Assembly (NCBI GenBank): GCA_017525245.1 | Contig: JAFXTE010000080.1 | Coordinates: 62,001-126,000 of the forward strand | Source: Bacteroidales bacterium | GTDB lineage: Bacteria; Bacteroidota; Bacteroidia; Bacteroidales; WCHB1-69 | Length of the DNA stretch: 64,000 bases | Reading direction: 5' to 3' | In this document: one piece after another, positions 1 to 8,038 of the stretch | How the letters are laid out: every line of letters begins with the position of its first letter | How positions within the stretch are numbered: the stretch's first letter is position 1 | Position numbers and translations under genes: made by a program | The notes under the pieces: generated by a model | What the model was told of the DNA's origin: nothing | Database searches by the model: none | What the model saw: only the letters and a program-made list of their open reading frames with translations

Positions 1-555
1 AGAACGGATGGAGGCTGTTGTGGCGAAATCGGAAACAGCTGGGAATGTTTCCCCTAACATCTCGCGCCACATGATACGCCATGCGCAGTAGTCTGTCTTC
101 TGCTCCTTATAGGCCAGATTTTTCACCTCTTTGTCTTGAAGGATATTCAGATTCCTTTCCCGATAGACAGGTGAAATCAGAAATTCCGCAATGTCGGGCA
201 GAATCTGTCCCAGATTGTTTTTTGGTGCGGAAATCAGAACTTGAACATTGTCCATACCCACATTTACCGTTACATTGACACCGAAATAGTCCAGCTTTTC
301 AGAAATGTCTTCGGAAGAAAGTTTCGGGGAACTTTCTTTCAGCAGGGTATAGGCAAAATTGCAGACATGTTTCTTCGGTTGGTACAAGGAACCGGTTCGC
401 ACCTGCAACAGGATGTGTATCAAGTCCAGATTGGGGTTGTCGAAATAGAAGACAGGAGTGCCGTTGGTAAGCTTTGTGGAGCGTGGCTTTGGCAATGAGA
501 ATGGTTCTATTGGTTGTATTTTGGGCGGGATGGTGCGGTCAATGTTGTTCATCAT
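1..555 (-). CDS. M16 family peptidase-like protein, partial (C-terminal part outside window)
   Basis: The frame is open from an ATG at 553-555 to the window edge (185 residues). It reads as the N-terminal lobe of an M16 (insulinase/processing peptidase) domain: a strand with NGTPVFYFDN near residues 31-40, then LIHILLQVRTGS (45-56), then an EDISEKLDYFG segment near 82-92, as in the family. The zinc motif HxxEH expected shortly after the GS is absent; residues 66-75 read NFAYTLLKES. This suggests a non-catalytic M16 subunit, which in this family usually pairs with an active partner. The start codon overlaps the stop of the upstream gene as ATGA, so translation is probably coupled to the membrane protein and ECF sigma factor upstream. 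The family call is by pattern only. Confidence 0.7.
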   Translation of the reverse strand, partial: MMNNIDRTIPPKIQPIEPFSLPKPRSTKLTNGTPVFYFDNPNLDLIHILLQVRTGSLYQPKKHVCNFAYTLLKESSPKLSSEDISEKLDYFGVNVTVNVGMDNVQVLISAPKNNLGQILPDIAEFLISPVYRERNLNILQDKEVKNLAYKEQKTDYCAWRIMWREMLGETFPAVSDFATTASIRS

Positions 556-1493
556 GGCAGTAACATAACTTGTCCTTGTTTCTTTTGAATGTTTCCTTGA
601 TTGTCTGTGTATTTGATGATGCAGACATACACACCGTTAGGTAATGTTTTCCCGTGGAATTGCCCGTCCCAGCCGATTCCCATGTCTTGGGTGAGGAACA
701 TCAGCTCGCCTTTCCGGTTAAAAATACTCATCTCAAAGGTGTTTGGAACGAAGTTCGCCTGAACTTTGAACAAGTCGTTCAGGCCATCCCCGTTGGGGGT
801 GAAGGCAGACGGGATGAAAAACTCTTCAGCCTCGGTTTCAGGCAGTTCCAGACTCTTCTCCGTTGTCGGTTGGCTCTCTTCTGCAATACTGTTTGCCGCT
901 TGCGGACGATTTACCGCGACATCGGGCTGACTCTTTTTGTCGCTGGGAACTATAGGGGAAGATGTACTTTTCGGCTTTATGTTGACCATCTCTGTTGGTT
1001 GGGACGTTATGACGGTGGAGGTTGCAGGCTTGGTCGCTGGGGCGGGTTGGCTGTTGCCAGGAATCCTTGCTTCCGTGACGGCCGCCAAGGTTGATTGCTC
1101 GTGGTTGCTGGCGCTTATTGTGGTGCTGCTGGCAGACGGAAGGATTTGCGGGGTCTCGTTCTTCTTCGTCTCGGCGGCAGTATTTGTCGTCATCTGGGAA
1201 ACTGCCGGTGTGGTCTCATTGACGGTTTCCTGCCGTGGGGCGGTGGTTCTTGTCACATGACGGTTGTTTTGTACAGTATCGTTCGATTTGTGCGACAGGG
1301 TGCTGATCAGAATGGGTACGGTGAGCAGAACGGCGGCGGCACCGGTGATCAGCGCGGCACGTCCTTTCGGTGACAATCCTGTTTTCCGACCGAATTTCTT
1401 CACGTATCGCTTATCGTGGACTATGGATTCCCATTCCTGTTCGGAAACGGGAGCCTTCAGGTCACGGAGTTCTTCTATCGGGTTGTTTCTCAT
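552..1493 (-). CDS. Membrane-anchored protein with C-terminal CHU_C (type B T9SS-like) domain, in anti-sigma position
   Basis: 313 residues. Residues 1-45 are charged and probably cytoplasmic. One hydrophobic segment lies at about 46-66 (AALITGAAAVLLTVPILIS). A long Ser/Thr/Pro-rich linker (about 70-220) follows, then a domain at about 226-313 beginning FIPSAFTPNGDGLNDLFK and containing the MSIFNRKGE and GWDG elements of the CHU_C/gliding-motility C-terminal family. There is no cleavable signal peptide, so the C-terminal domain would sit in the periplasm on a membrane anchor. The ATG overlaps the stop of the ECF sigma gene and its own stop overlaps the M16 start (ATGA both times), so it occupies the place of an anti-sigma factor. 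No zinc-type anti-sigma motif is visible. The role is inferred from position. Confidence 0.7.
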   Translation of the reverse strand: MRNNPIEELRDLKAPVSEQEWESIVHDKRYVKKFGRKTGLSPKGRAALITGAAAVLLTVPILISTLSHKSNDTVQNNRHVTRTTAPRQETVNETTPAVSQMTTNTAAETKKNETPQILPSASSTTISASNHEQSTLAAVTEARIPGNSQPAPATKPATSTVITSQPTEMVNIKPKSTSSPIVPSDKKSQPDVAVNRPQAANSIAEESQPTTEKSLELPETEAEEFFIPSAFTPNGDGLNDLFKVQANFVPNTFEMSIFNRKGELMFLTQDMGIGWDGQFHGKTLPNGVYVCIIKYTDNQGNIQKKQGQVMLLP

Positions 1494-2053
1494 ATTTTCG
1501 TTTGTTTTTCTTCTTTACTCCAGTATTCGTTGATTCGTTTGCGCAAGGTCGCCCGTGCGCGTGAAATCAGTGTGCTGACATTGTTCTGCGTCATCTGCAT
1601 CATTTCTGCAATCTCTTCCTGCTTGATACCGTCAATAACGTAGAGGTTGAATGCGGTGCGCTGGTTTACAGGAAGTTGTAGAATGAACGCTCTCAAATCG
1701 TCCATTGGTATGCCATCGTAGTCATGCGAGGCCGCATCGTTGAAATCACATTCGAGACTGCTCATCGGAATGGCGTTTTTCAGCTTCTTATGGCGCAGAT
1801 AATCAATGCATTTGTTGATGGTAATTGTCCTAATCCATCCGCCGAGAGTGGTGATTTTGTTGAAATGCTCGAAATGGGTCAGTATGAAAACGAAAATATC
1901 GTGAAAGAAGTCTTCCGCCTCCTGATCGTCTTCCGAATATCGCATACAGATACCTTTAATCAGTGGGCCGTAAGTGAGATACAAGCTCTTCTGACTCTCT
2001 CTGTCGCCTTTTCGGCACCCCTCGATGATTTCTGTCTCTTTCTCTGTCAGCAT
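1490..2053 (-). CDS. RNA polymerase ECF-type sigma-70 factor
   Basis: 187 residues, the usual ECF size. Region 2 is visible at about 38-60 (AEDFFHDIFVFIL) followed by TTLGGWIRTITINKCIDYLR. Region 4 lies at about 127-173, with LPVNQRTAFNLYVIDG and a helix-turn-helix QEEIAEMMQMTQNNVSTLISRAR core. It directs transcription of target promoters, very likely including its own operon. Its stop overlaps the start of the CHU_C membrane protein (ATGA). An 82-bp gap separates it from the upstream rnhB on the same strand. Targets cannot be read from the sequence. Confidence 0.92.
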   Translation of the reverse strand: MLTEKETEIIEGCRKGDRESQKSLYLTYGPLIKGICMRYSEDDQEAEDFFHDIFVFILTHFEHFNKITTLGGWIRTITINKCIDYLRHKKLKNAIPMSSLECDFNDAASHDYDGIPMDDLRAFILQLPVNQRTAFNLYVIDGIKQEEIAEMMQMTQNNVSTLISRARATLRKRINEYWSKEEKQTKI

Positions 2054-2135
2054 TTGATTCCAATGTTCTTATGACGAAATTTCACGAAAAACATTACACT
2101 GTAGATGAAAAAAACATGGAACAGAGTGAATAGGC

Positions 2136-2738
2136 TCAAAAGTCCAGTGAAAGCTGGTTTTTCAGATGGAAACTTTTTCTGTGATAAGGAGTTAGTCCGT
2201 GTTGGTTGACGGCTGCGATGTGTTTTGGGGTGGGGTAGCCTTTGTTGTGCTCCCAGTCGTAGGCGGGAAATTCGGCTGCAAGGCGCTCCATCAAGCTGTC
2301 GCGGTATGTCTTGGCCAGAATGGAAGCGGCGGCGATGGATAGGTAGGTGGCATCGCCCTTCACCACGCAACGGTAGGGAATCCCCCAATGGTCATGGAAA
2401 CGGTTTCCATCAACAAGGATGAGCCCCGGTTTCACGGCAAGTTGCCCAATGGCTGTGTTCATTGCATGGATGGAGGCTCGCAGGATGTTCATCTTGTCAA
2501 TGTCCGTCTCCGATACCTCAGCTACCGCGTAAGCTATCGCATCTTGCTCGATGATTTGTCGGAGTTGTTCGCGTTTTTGCTTTGTAAGTTGTTTGGAGTC
2601 ATTGATTTCCTCGTTGGTGTAATCGTAAGGGAAGATGACGGCGGCGGCGCAGACAGGTCCGGCGAGGCAACCGCGCCCTACCTCATCGCAACCGCATTCA
2701 ACAGTCGGGCTGGGGGAAAAGTGTGATTTTAAAGCCAT
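2136..2738 (-). CDS. rnhB: Ribonuclease HII
   Basis: Cleaves the RNA strand of RNA-DNA hybrids and excises misincorporated ribonucleotides. The motif GCDEVGRGCLAGPV gives the first Asp and Glu of the active site, LILVDGNRF the second Asp, and KGDATYLSIAAASILAK the third. The C-terminal HxxGYPTPKH-like block is present. Starting at MALKSH (ATG 2736-2738) gives 200 residues, normal for the family; another in-frame ATG at 2748-2750 is possible, and longer forms would run well into the upstream gene. The gene overlaps the end of the DUF6427-like gene by 10 bp, implying co-transcription. Confidence 0.95.
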   Translation of the reverse strand: MALKSHFSPSPTVECGCDEVGRGCLAGPVCAAAVIFPYDYTNEEINDSKQLTKQKREQLRQIIEQDAIAYAVAEVSETDIDKMNILRASIHAMNTAIGQLAVKPGLILVDGNRFHDHWGIPYRCVVKGDATYLSIAAASILAKTYRDSLMERLAAEFPAYDWEHNKGYPTPKHIAAVNQHGLTPYHRKSFHLKNQLSLDF

Positions 2739-3691
2739 AGAAGTACGCATAAGGCTGTCACCAAAACGTCCACCAAGACACAACGCCGTTTGGGGATTAC
2801 GGCAATGGACATATAAACGGATGCTGGCAGAATCAGGTATGTCAGGGCAATAGGAAACGCCACGTTCCCCAGCCAAAGGAATGCCAGCATGCAGAAAAAC
2901 AGAAGATGATTGTTGGTAAAAGCTTGTCGGATGATGATTAACTTGTTGTCTAAGAAACGTTTGTCTCTTATCGCCAGTAGAATGATGGTCAGGAAAAAGA
3001 ACGCCAATGATGCAAAATCAATGACGCGGAGTTGAGAGATTTGCTTTGCCGGTACGAGAACGGTCAGGTCACGCCAGGATTGTACAAATGCAGGCATTGT
3101 GTCGGCAATGTATGAGATGGCGAAAGCGTAGATGTAAGGAATCACAAGCCCGGTAAACAAGATGATATTGTCTTTAACGGAAGTCACGTTGTTGATGGAT
3201 ATCATCAATATGAGAAATAAAATGATTCCGAATGCGCTGATGTCCAATAATGTAGCTAAGGCAATGGCCAAACCGAAGGTGAAAATCCGGTTCTTGAGAT
3301 TTGCGGAGGACTCGTTTGGGGAGTATAAAAGCAGAATCAGTGCGATGAAGAAATTTGTCAGCAGAGCAGGAGAGAAATAGTGCAGGAATTTACCACAATT
3401 GAGTAGCAAAAGGAAGAAAATCCCGGGCATATATGTCCGGCTTTCGTAAAAATGGTTTTTGTCAAAATGCCGTATAACTCCAACGGTCGTGGTCAACACA
3501 AGGGCAAAAGTGATGAGGCGGAAAAGAAAGTTGCCTGAAGTCCATATAGCCGTCAAATGCTGGTACAACAGCATGGTGCCTTCTTGGGGCAGCAGTGTCA
3601 TTTTCGCGAAAATGAGCCATGCTGACCATCCGGCCAGCACCACTAACAAAAACAGCTGTATGTTGAGATTTTTGTTTAGAAGATGGAACAT
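2729..3691 (-). CDS. Polytopic membrane protein, DUF6427-like
   Basis: 320 residues, with roughly ten hydrophobic segments spread over the length, starting LNIQLFLLVVLAGWSAWLIF and including IFFLLLLNCGKFLHYFSPAL and LLFFCMLAFLWLGNVAF. Composition and layout resemble the Bacteroidota DUF6427 family of unknown function; no catalytic motif is evident. It overlaps the upstream AMP-binding-like fragment by 16 bp and the downstream rnhB by 10 bp, so the three genes form one tight operon. Function unknown. Confidence 0.65.
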   Translation of the reverse strand: MFHLLNKNLNIQLFLLVVLAGWSAWLIFAKMTLLPQEGTMLLYQHLTAIWTSGNFLFRLITFALVLTTTVGVIRHFDKNHFYESRTYMPGIFFLLLLNCGKFLHYFSPALLTNFFIALILLLYSPNESSANLKNRIFTFGLAIALATLLDISAFGIILFLILMISINNVTSVKDNIILFTGLVIPYIYAFAISYIADTMPAFVQSWRDLTVLVPAKQISQLRVIDFASLAFFFLTIILLAIRDKRFLDNKLIIIRQAFTNNHLLFFCMLAFLWLGNVAFPIALTYLILPASVYMSIAVIPKRRCVLVDVLVTALCVLLWL

Positions 3692-4230
3692 ATTTCCGGA
3701 AATTCGGGTAACAATAGTCTGAAAATGGGTGCAAGGGAAAATTTTTTCTGATTCGGAAAACTCTTGGCGTAGAGATTTTCGAAAGATAATGCTTCTTCGT
3801 TATGAAGATGACAAACTATGCTTACAAGCTGTTCGTCTTCAATGTGATAGAGCCCGTTGTCAATTCGACAGAGCGCGTCCTCGAAGGTCATACGGTAATA
3901 GTAGTGCATACGCTCCACGGTCAGCACTTGAGGCAGCTCGAGTTTCTGGCTGATAGTTTGGAGTTGGTTTTTGGCAAGGTTCGCGGGCATCGGTACCGCC
4001 ACCACGCCGCTGAACAGACAGGCCATTAGTGCAGCACAAGACGTTAAGTCCCGTTTCATAATAATACCGGCTCGCATTATACTCATGGCATCCAATTCAT
4101 TCATTATCGGTGCAATACGTTGTGCAAACTGTGCGTATGAATACACCTGACCGTCAATTCTTGCCACAGTTTGGTCTGGGTTCTGTGCCGTTTGACGGAT
4201 ATAAGGCTCTATGACATTCTGATATAACAT
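3676..4230 (-). CDS. Truncated adenylate-forming (AMP-binding) enzyme N-terminal-like protein
   Basis: With the ATG at 4228-4230 (MLYQNVIEPYIRQ) the product is 184 residues. The first ~115 residues look like the beginning of an acyl-CoA synthetase-type domain: NPDQTVARIDGQVYSYAQFA, then GIIMKRDLTSCAALMACLFSGVVAVPM, equivalent to the substructure before the phosphate-binding loop. The TSGTTGxPK loop, the hinge and the catalytic C-terminal subdomain are all missing, so it cannot adenylate by the known mechanism. The reading frame is intact, overlaps the next gene by 16 bp and has its own -7 box, arguing against simple decay. It may be a regulatory or scaffold remnant. Function unknown. Confidence 0.6.
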   Translation of the reverse strand: MLYQNVIEPYIRQTAQNPDQTVARIDGQVYSYAQFAQRIAPIMNELDAMSIMRAGIIMKRDLTSCAALMACLFSGVVAVPMPANLAKNQLQTISQKLELPQVLTVERMHYYYRMTFEDALCRIDNGLYHIEDEQLVSIVCHLHNEEALSFENLYAKSFPNQKKFSLAPIFRLLLPEFPEICSIF

Positions 4231-4309
4231 AATATGGTTCCGTATGAAGAGGGTTGTAGTCCCACCGATTGACATTCCATACCAATTCTTTCTTTGGAAG
4301 GAGAGGGTG

Positions 4310-4317
4310 CAAAAATA
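4310..4317 (-). promoter_or_regulatory. Bacteroidota -7 box TATTTTTG (minus)
   Basis: CAAAAATA on the plus strand reads TATTTTTG toward the AMP-binding-like gene starting at 4230. It fits the TAnnTTTG consensus. A matching upstream TTTG is not obvious. It lies 12 bp from a divergent box. Confidence 0.5.
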
Positions 4318-4328
4318 CATTTTTTTTG

Positions 4329-4336
4329 TATTTTCG
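4329..4336 (+). promoter_or_regulatory. -7-like box TATTTTCG (plus)
   Basis: TATTTTCG followed by CAGCCG stands 28 bp ahead of the DUF4249 start at 4365. It differs from TAnnTTTG by one base. Confidence 0.4.
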
Positions 4337-4364
4337 CAGCCGTTTCTCCGAAGTTAAAACATAA

Positions 4365-5321
4365 ATGAAAAAACAGTATATATTGATTCTTCTGACAGCC
4401 TGTTTGCTGATATCCGCCTGTCAACGAGAAATAGACATGAAACTGCCCGAATATCATCCGAAGTTAGTGATTGAAGGCACAATAGAGACTGGTTCTCCTG
4501 CCATGGTCATGCTCTCGAAAAGCGTTCCCTACTTTTCGGAAATCAACTTGGGCACATTGATGAACGATGTGCTGGTGAACGGCTCCCAAGCACGGGTTTT
4601 TGTCACTTCGGAAACTGGCGAGACGGAGGAACTGTTCTGGCAGCTAAACCCGGAAGCCCCTTATTACATGGCTTTTATGGGAAGAACGGTCATCGGAAAG
4701 GAACAGACACACTACACTCTTACCGTAGAGTACGACGGGCAGACTTACACGGCCGAAACCTATATTCCGAAAACTTTCGATTTGGACTCCATAGGCTTCG
4801 ACCAGTCGTCGGATTTGCTGAATGACACCATGGCCACCATCCGTGTGCTGATGTCTGACGACCCGAACGAGGTGAACTATTACGCCTTTTACACCAAGGT
4901 GCATTCTCCGAAATTGACCGATCGTCTCTGGGTATGCAATCTGCCGGTGGCGTTTGACGATCGTACATTCAACGGATTGTCGTTCAATTACGAAATCTCC
5001 CGATACGGCTATTCCATTCTGATGCGAGACATGCTGAGCGAAGAGGATAGAGAGAATTTCAGACGGATTACGTTCCGTCCTGGCGATACGGTGTATGTGA
5101 AGCATACGCAAATAGACCATCATACCTACCTTTATCTGCTTTCAGCCGGCACAGAGGCTGCTTTCGGCAGCAACCCATTCACCAATCCGTTGCCTGCTGT
5201 GTCGAATTTCAATAGCGACCGGGTGTTGGGGCACTGGAGCGGCTATGCGGCAAAAATAGATACGTTGGTCTGGTGGTACGACGAGGAACTGGAAGTAAGA
5301 AATGCCAGAGTTAGACGTTAG
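4365..5321 (+). CDS. DUF4249 family outer-membrane lipoprotein
   Basis: 318 residues with an N-terminal lipoprotein signal (MKKQYILILLTACLLISAC; lipobox Cys19), followed by QREIDMKLPEYHPKLVIEG, the characteristic opening of DUF4249 proteins. The family is Bacteroidota-specific, predicted to be surface or periplasmic beta-sandwich lipoproteins, and often sits next to TonB-dependent receptors; no receptor is adjacent here. It stands alone between divergent promoters and a bidirectional terminator. Substrate or partner unknown. Confidence 0.8.
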   Translation: MKKQYILILLTACLLISACQREIDMKLPEYHPKLVIEGTIETGSPAMVMLSKSVPYFSEINLGTLMNDVLVNGSQARVFVTSETGETEELFWQLNPEAPYYMAFMGRTVIGKEQTHYTLTVEYDGQTYTAETYIPKTFDLDSIGFDQSSDLLNDTMATIRVLMSDDPNEVNYYAFYTKVHSPKLTDRLWVCNLPVAFDDRTFNGLSFNYEISRYGYSILMRDMLSEEDRENFRRITFRPGDTVYVKHTQIDHHTYLYLLSAGTEAAFGSNPFTNPLPAVSNFNSDRVLGHWSGYAAKIDTLVWWYDEELEVRNARVRR

Positions 5322-5390
5322 GTGTGTTGATGTTGTTTATATTCATTGCACTAAGAACAACTCCAACAGACCTCTTGTTGTCATAGCTAT

Positions 5391-5422
5391 AAAAAAAGTG
5401 CGCCGTTTCCGACGCACTTTTC
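5391..5422 (-). terminator. Terminator hairpin between DUF4249 and hbd
   Basis: Stem arms AAAAGTGCG and CGCACTTTT flank a 10-nt loop. On the minus strand the hairpin is followed by a run of seven T, directly after the hbd stop. The weaker T run on the plus side suggests it may also serve the DUF4249 gene. Confidence 0.75.
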
Positions 5423-5425
5423 TGA

Positions 5426-6262
5426 TTAGTATTTGTAAAAGCCTTCGCCCGTCTTTCTGCCAAGCAGTCCGGCACGGACCATTTTGCGCAACAGTGGGTG
5501 AGGACGGTACTTTGGATCACCAAACTCTTTGTAGAGCACTTCCATGATGGCTAAGTTCACATCATTGCCGATGAGGTCGGCCAATGCGAGCGGACCCATG
5601 GGGTGGTTGGCACCGAGCATCATGCACTTGTCGATGTCTTCAGCTGAAGCGATGCCGTCAGCTAAAATTCCAACAGCCTCGTTAATCATCGGGATGAGGA
5701 TGCGGTTCACCACGAATCCGGGAGCTTCGTTCACCGGAACCGGGGTCTTTCCGATCTCAGTGGTCAAATCAACGATGCACTTGGCCGTTTCGTCAGAGGT
5801 GAGCTGACCCTTGATGACTTCTACCAACGCCATGCGGTCGGCGGGGTTGAAGAAGTGGCAGCCGATGAACTGTGCCGGACGGCTCGTGCAAGCGGCTATC
5901 TCCGTGATGGACAAAGACGATGAGTTGGTGGCGAAAATCGTCTCCGGCTTGCAAATCTTGTCTAATTCCATGAAGACATCCTTCTTGAGTTGCATGTCTT
6001 CCACAGCAGCCTCAATCACGAGGTCGGCATCAGCGAAGGTGGCATAGTCCGTGGTGGTGGTGATATTGCCGAGGATGGCGTTCATGGCGTCCTCAGTGAT
6101 CTTGCCTTTTTCCACGAGTTTGGCGTAAGACTTTGAAATGGAACCCATGGCCTTGTCAAGGCTGGCTTGAGTTCTGCTCTTCATGACCACGGGCATCTTG
6201 GCGGCGAATGCTTTTACGATACCTTTGGCCATAGTACCTGTTCCTATAACACAAATTTTCAT
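5426..6262 (-). CDS. hbd: 3-hydroxybutyryl-CoA dehydrogenase
   Basis: 278 residues, the normal size for the short single-function enzyme. It reduces acetoacetyl-CoA or oxidises 3-hydroxybutyryl-CoA with NAD(P)H. The Rossmann motif GTGTMAKG lies at 7-14. [13 protein letters not shown] and [15 protein letters not shown] supply the catalytic Ser/His region, and [19 protein letters not shown] begins the C-terminal dimer domain. It follows the crotonase-like gene by 33 bp on the same strand, so the two catalyse consecutive steps of C4 acyl-CoA metabolism (butyrate synthesis or beta-oxidation). Butyryl-CoA dehydrogenase and thiolase are not in the window. Confidence 0.92.
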   Translation of the reverse strand: MKICVIGTGTMAKGIVKAFAAKMPVVMKSRTQASLDKAMGSISKSYAKLVEKGKITEDAMNAILGNITTTTDYATFADADLVIEAAVEDMQLKKDVFMELDKICKPETIFATNSSSLSITEIAACTSRPAQFIGCHFFNPADRMALVEVIKGQLTSDETAKCIVDLTTEIGKTPVPVNEAPGFVVNRILIPMINEAVGILADGIASAEDIDKCMMLGANHPMGPLALADLIGNDVNLAIMEVLYKEFGDPKYRPHPLLRKMVRAGLLGRKTGEGFYKY

Positions 6263-6295
6263 AATAATGTATTTTAGTTATTGAATGATAGATAA

Positions 6296-7075
6296 TTATT
6301 CGTTGTTAAAATGTGCTTCCTGCTTGGTGAGGAAGGCGGTCATACCGGCTTTCTGATCCTTGGTGTCGAAACATTTGCCGAACATGCGACTTTCGAAGGC
6401 GATGGCCTCGTCGGCGGACAGGTCGTACTCTTCATTGATGCACTCTTTGGCATAGCGTACGGCAATCGGGGCGTTTTTGACGATGCGTTTGGCAAGATTC
6501 ATGGCTTCCTCCATCAACTGTTCGGGCTCATAGACGGCGTTGACCAATCCGATGCGCAGCGCTTCATCCGCTTTGATGGCGCGGCCGGTGAAAATCAGCT
6601 CCTTGGCAACTCCCATGCCGGCGATTTTGGCCAAGCGGTAAGTTCCGGAAAAACCAGGAATGATGCCTAAACCGACCTCAGGTTGGCCGAATTTGGCACG
6701 GCTGGAGGCGAGACGGATGTCGCAGGCAAGAGCCAACTCGCAACCGCCACCCAAAGCGAAGCCGTTCACTGCCGCGATGACGGGAATCGGTAATGTCTCG
6801 ATTTTGCGGAACACTTTCGCACCGGCAGCTCCAAAACGCTCGCCCTCCTCCGCGTTCAACGGTTGCATCTCCGAAATGTCGGCACCCGCAACAAACGACT
6901 TCTCACCGTCGCCAGTGATGATTAGCGCACGAATGCTTTTTTCAATGCTGGACAGGAAATCATCCAACTCTTTCAAAATGTTGGAGTTTAGGGCGTTGAG
7001 TGACTTTGGCGCGGAAATGGTCAGGGTACACACCTGTTCAGCAAGGTCTATTTTCAAGAAATTGTAATCTGTCAT
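6296..7075 (-). CDS. crt: Enoyl-CoA hydratase / 3-hydroxybutyryl-CoA dehydratase (crotonase family)
   Basis: 259 residues. The crotonase oxyanion-hole regions are present: SFVAGADISEM near 62-72 and NGFALGGGCELALACDIRLAS near 107-127, with the general-base Glu position covered by GQPEVGLGIIPGFSGTYRLA. It hydrates crotonyl-CoA to 3-hydroxybutyryl-CoA. First gene of a two-gene unit with hbd, behind a TATCTTTG box 24 bp upstream. The crotonase family is wide, so the C4 specificity is inferred from the hbd neighbour. Confidence 0.88.
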   Translation of the reverse strand: MTDYNFLKIDLAEQVCTLTISAPKSLNALNSNILKELDDFLSSIEKSIRALIITGDGEKSFVAGADISEMQPLNAEEGERFGAAGAKVFRKIETLPIPVIAAVNGFALGGGCELALACDIRLASSRAKFGQPEVGLGIIPGFSGTYRLAKIAGMGVAKELIFTGRAIKADEALRIGLVNAVYEPEQLMEEAMNLAKRIVKNAPIAVRYAKECINEEYDLSADEAIAFESRMFGKCFDTKDQKAGMTAFLTKQEAHFNNE

Positions 7076-7098
7076 TCTTTTGGGATTTAAAAGTGGGG

Positions 7099-7106
7099 CA
7101 AAGATA
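7099..7106 (-). promoter_or_regulatory. -7 box TATCTTTG for crt-hbd
   Basis: CAAAGATA on the plus strand reads TATCTTTG on the minus strand, 23 bp before the crt ATG. It abuts the T run of the preceding terminator, so one unit ends where the next begins. Confidence 0.6.
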
Positions 7107-7107
7107 C

Positions 7108-7136
7108 AAAAAAAAAGTGCCGTATGGCACTTTCTT
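7108..7136 (-). terminator. Terminator after the ECF cassette 2 operon
   Basis: AGTGCC and GGCACT stem arms (7117-7122 and 7126-7131) with loop GTAT, followed on the minus strand by a run of T at 7107-7116. It directly follows the stop of the 7138 gene. Confidence 0.75.
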
Positions 7137-7137
7137 T

Positions 7138-7644
7138 TTAGCGTTTTTTCTTACCGGGATTTACGTAAACAGGTTCGTCCTTTTTCGGCTCTTTTTTCTT
7201 TTCCGTCATGTTTTTTTTGAAACGATATTCCAGATCATACAATTTCTTGATTGTGTGGGGCTTCAGGATGGTTTTGTATTTCTTGTAGTATGTGGTCTCA
7301 AGGTTCAGAATGTTCTTGCGCATCTCAAACTTCTGGTCTTGGAGGTAGGTGAGCTGTTTGTCGGTCAGTTTTTCAATGGCCTCTTTGTTTGTGCCGGGTG
7401 CGCCAAGTTTGATGCCCTGTTTTTCGAGATTCTTGCGGTAGCCGGTCATGATTTTCATCTCCGCATTCAAATACTCTTCATAAACTTTCCAGAAACTTTG
7501 GTTCTCTTGGCCACTTAATGTCAGATTTTTCTGCATGAAAGTGAGTCGCTCTTGGATCATTGCCTTGGGGGCCTTTTCTTGGGCAAAAAGGCTGGTTGAA
7601 GCACATAATGCAGATACAATCAATAAAATCCATAGTCTTTTCAT
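7138..7644 (-). CDS. Periplasmic LTxxQ/Spy-like helical protein of ECF cassette
   Basis: 168 residues from the ATG at 7642-7644; an upstream TTG in frame is less likely. A signal peptide (MKRLWILLIVSALCASTSLFAQ) precedes an all-helical, highly charged chain with IQERLTFMQKNLTLSGQENQSFWKVYEEY and later LTDKQLTYLQDQKFEMRKNI, recalling the LTxxQ-type repeats of Spy/CpxP-like periplasmic proteins. The Lys/Pro-rich tail ends PGKKKR. It is the last gene of the sigma/membrane-protein unit and ends at a strong terminator. A role as an envelope-stress sensor or chaperone feeding the sigma factor is inferred from position. Confidence 0.55.
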   Translation of the reverse strand: MKRLWILLIVSALCASTSLFAQEKAPKAMIQERLTFMQKNLTLSGQENQSFWKVYEEYLNAEMKIMTGYRKNLEKQGIKLGAPGTNKEAIEKLTDKQLTYLQDQKFEMRKNILNLETTYYKKYKTILKPHTIKKLYDLEYRFKKNMTEKKKEPKKDEPVYVNPGKKKR

Positions 7645-7665
7645 AATATTCAATTCTTATTTAGG

Positions 7666-8001
7666 TTAATATGCATAAAAGTAGTAGTCCATCATGGCCA
7701 ATTCCTCGCTGTAATAATCGGCTGCCACGGTTTCAAGCGCTTCCTGTTCCTCTTCGGAAACAGAAGCAGTTGCCGGCTGGACTTGTGTGATGTCAGTTCC
7801 TTGGTCGGGAGTGTTAAAAGTGAAGAAAACACCGACAGCTATTGCCAAAGCAGCAACAGCGGCAACAGCGGAAGTGATGATGGTTTTCCTGCGCTGCTGT
7901 TCGTGCTTGATGTTTTGTATAACCCGTCCTGGCAACTCATCAAAATAATTTTCTGGAATCTTGTAGTGTTCCGTTTTATCTAAATTCTCTAAATCAAACA
8001 T
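7666..8001 (-). CDS. Small single-pass membrane protein, putative anti-sigma factor
   Basis: 111 residues. The cytoplasmic stretch contains KIPENYFDELPGRVIQNI (about 14-31), a motif often seen in small Bacteroidota proteins encoded after ECF sigma genes. A transmembrane helix at about 41-63 (IITSAVAAVAALAIAVGVFF) is followed by a short acidic periplasmic tail rich in Tyr and Glu. It sits 37 bp after the sigma gene and 21 bp before the Spy-like gene, consistent with an anti-sigma membrane anchor, although no zinc-binding anti-sigma motif is present. Confidence 0.6.
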   Translation of the reverse strand: MFDLENLDKTEHYKIPENYFDELPGRVIQNIKHEQQRRKTIITSAVAAVAALAIAVGVFFTFNTPDQGTDITQVQPATASVSEEEQEALETVAADYYSEELAMMDYYFYAY

Positions 8002-8038
8002 ATCGCTTAAAAATTACAAGATTATGACTATGGAATAT

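Noticed and set aside
2739..2876. Longer N-terminal extension of RNase HII
   Set aside because: It would overlap the upstream membrane-protein gene by up to 148 bp and adds residues without family similarity.
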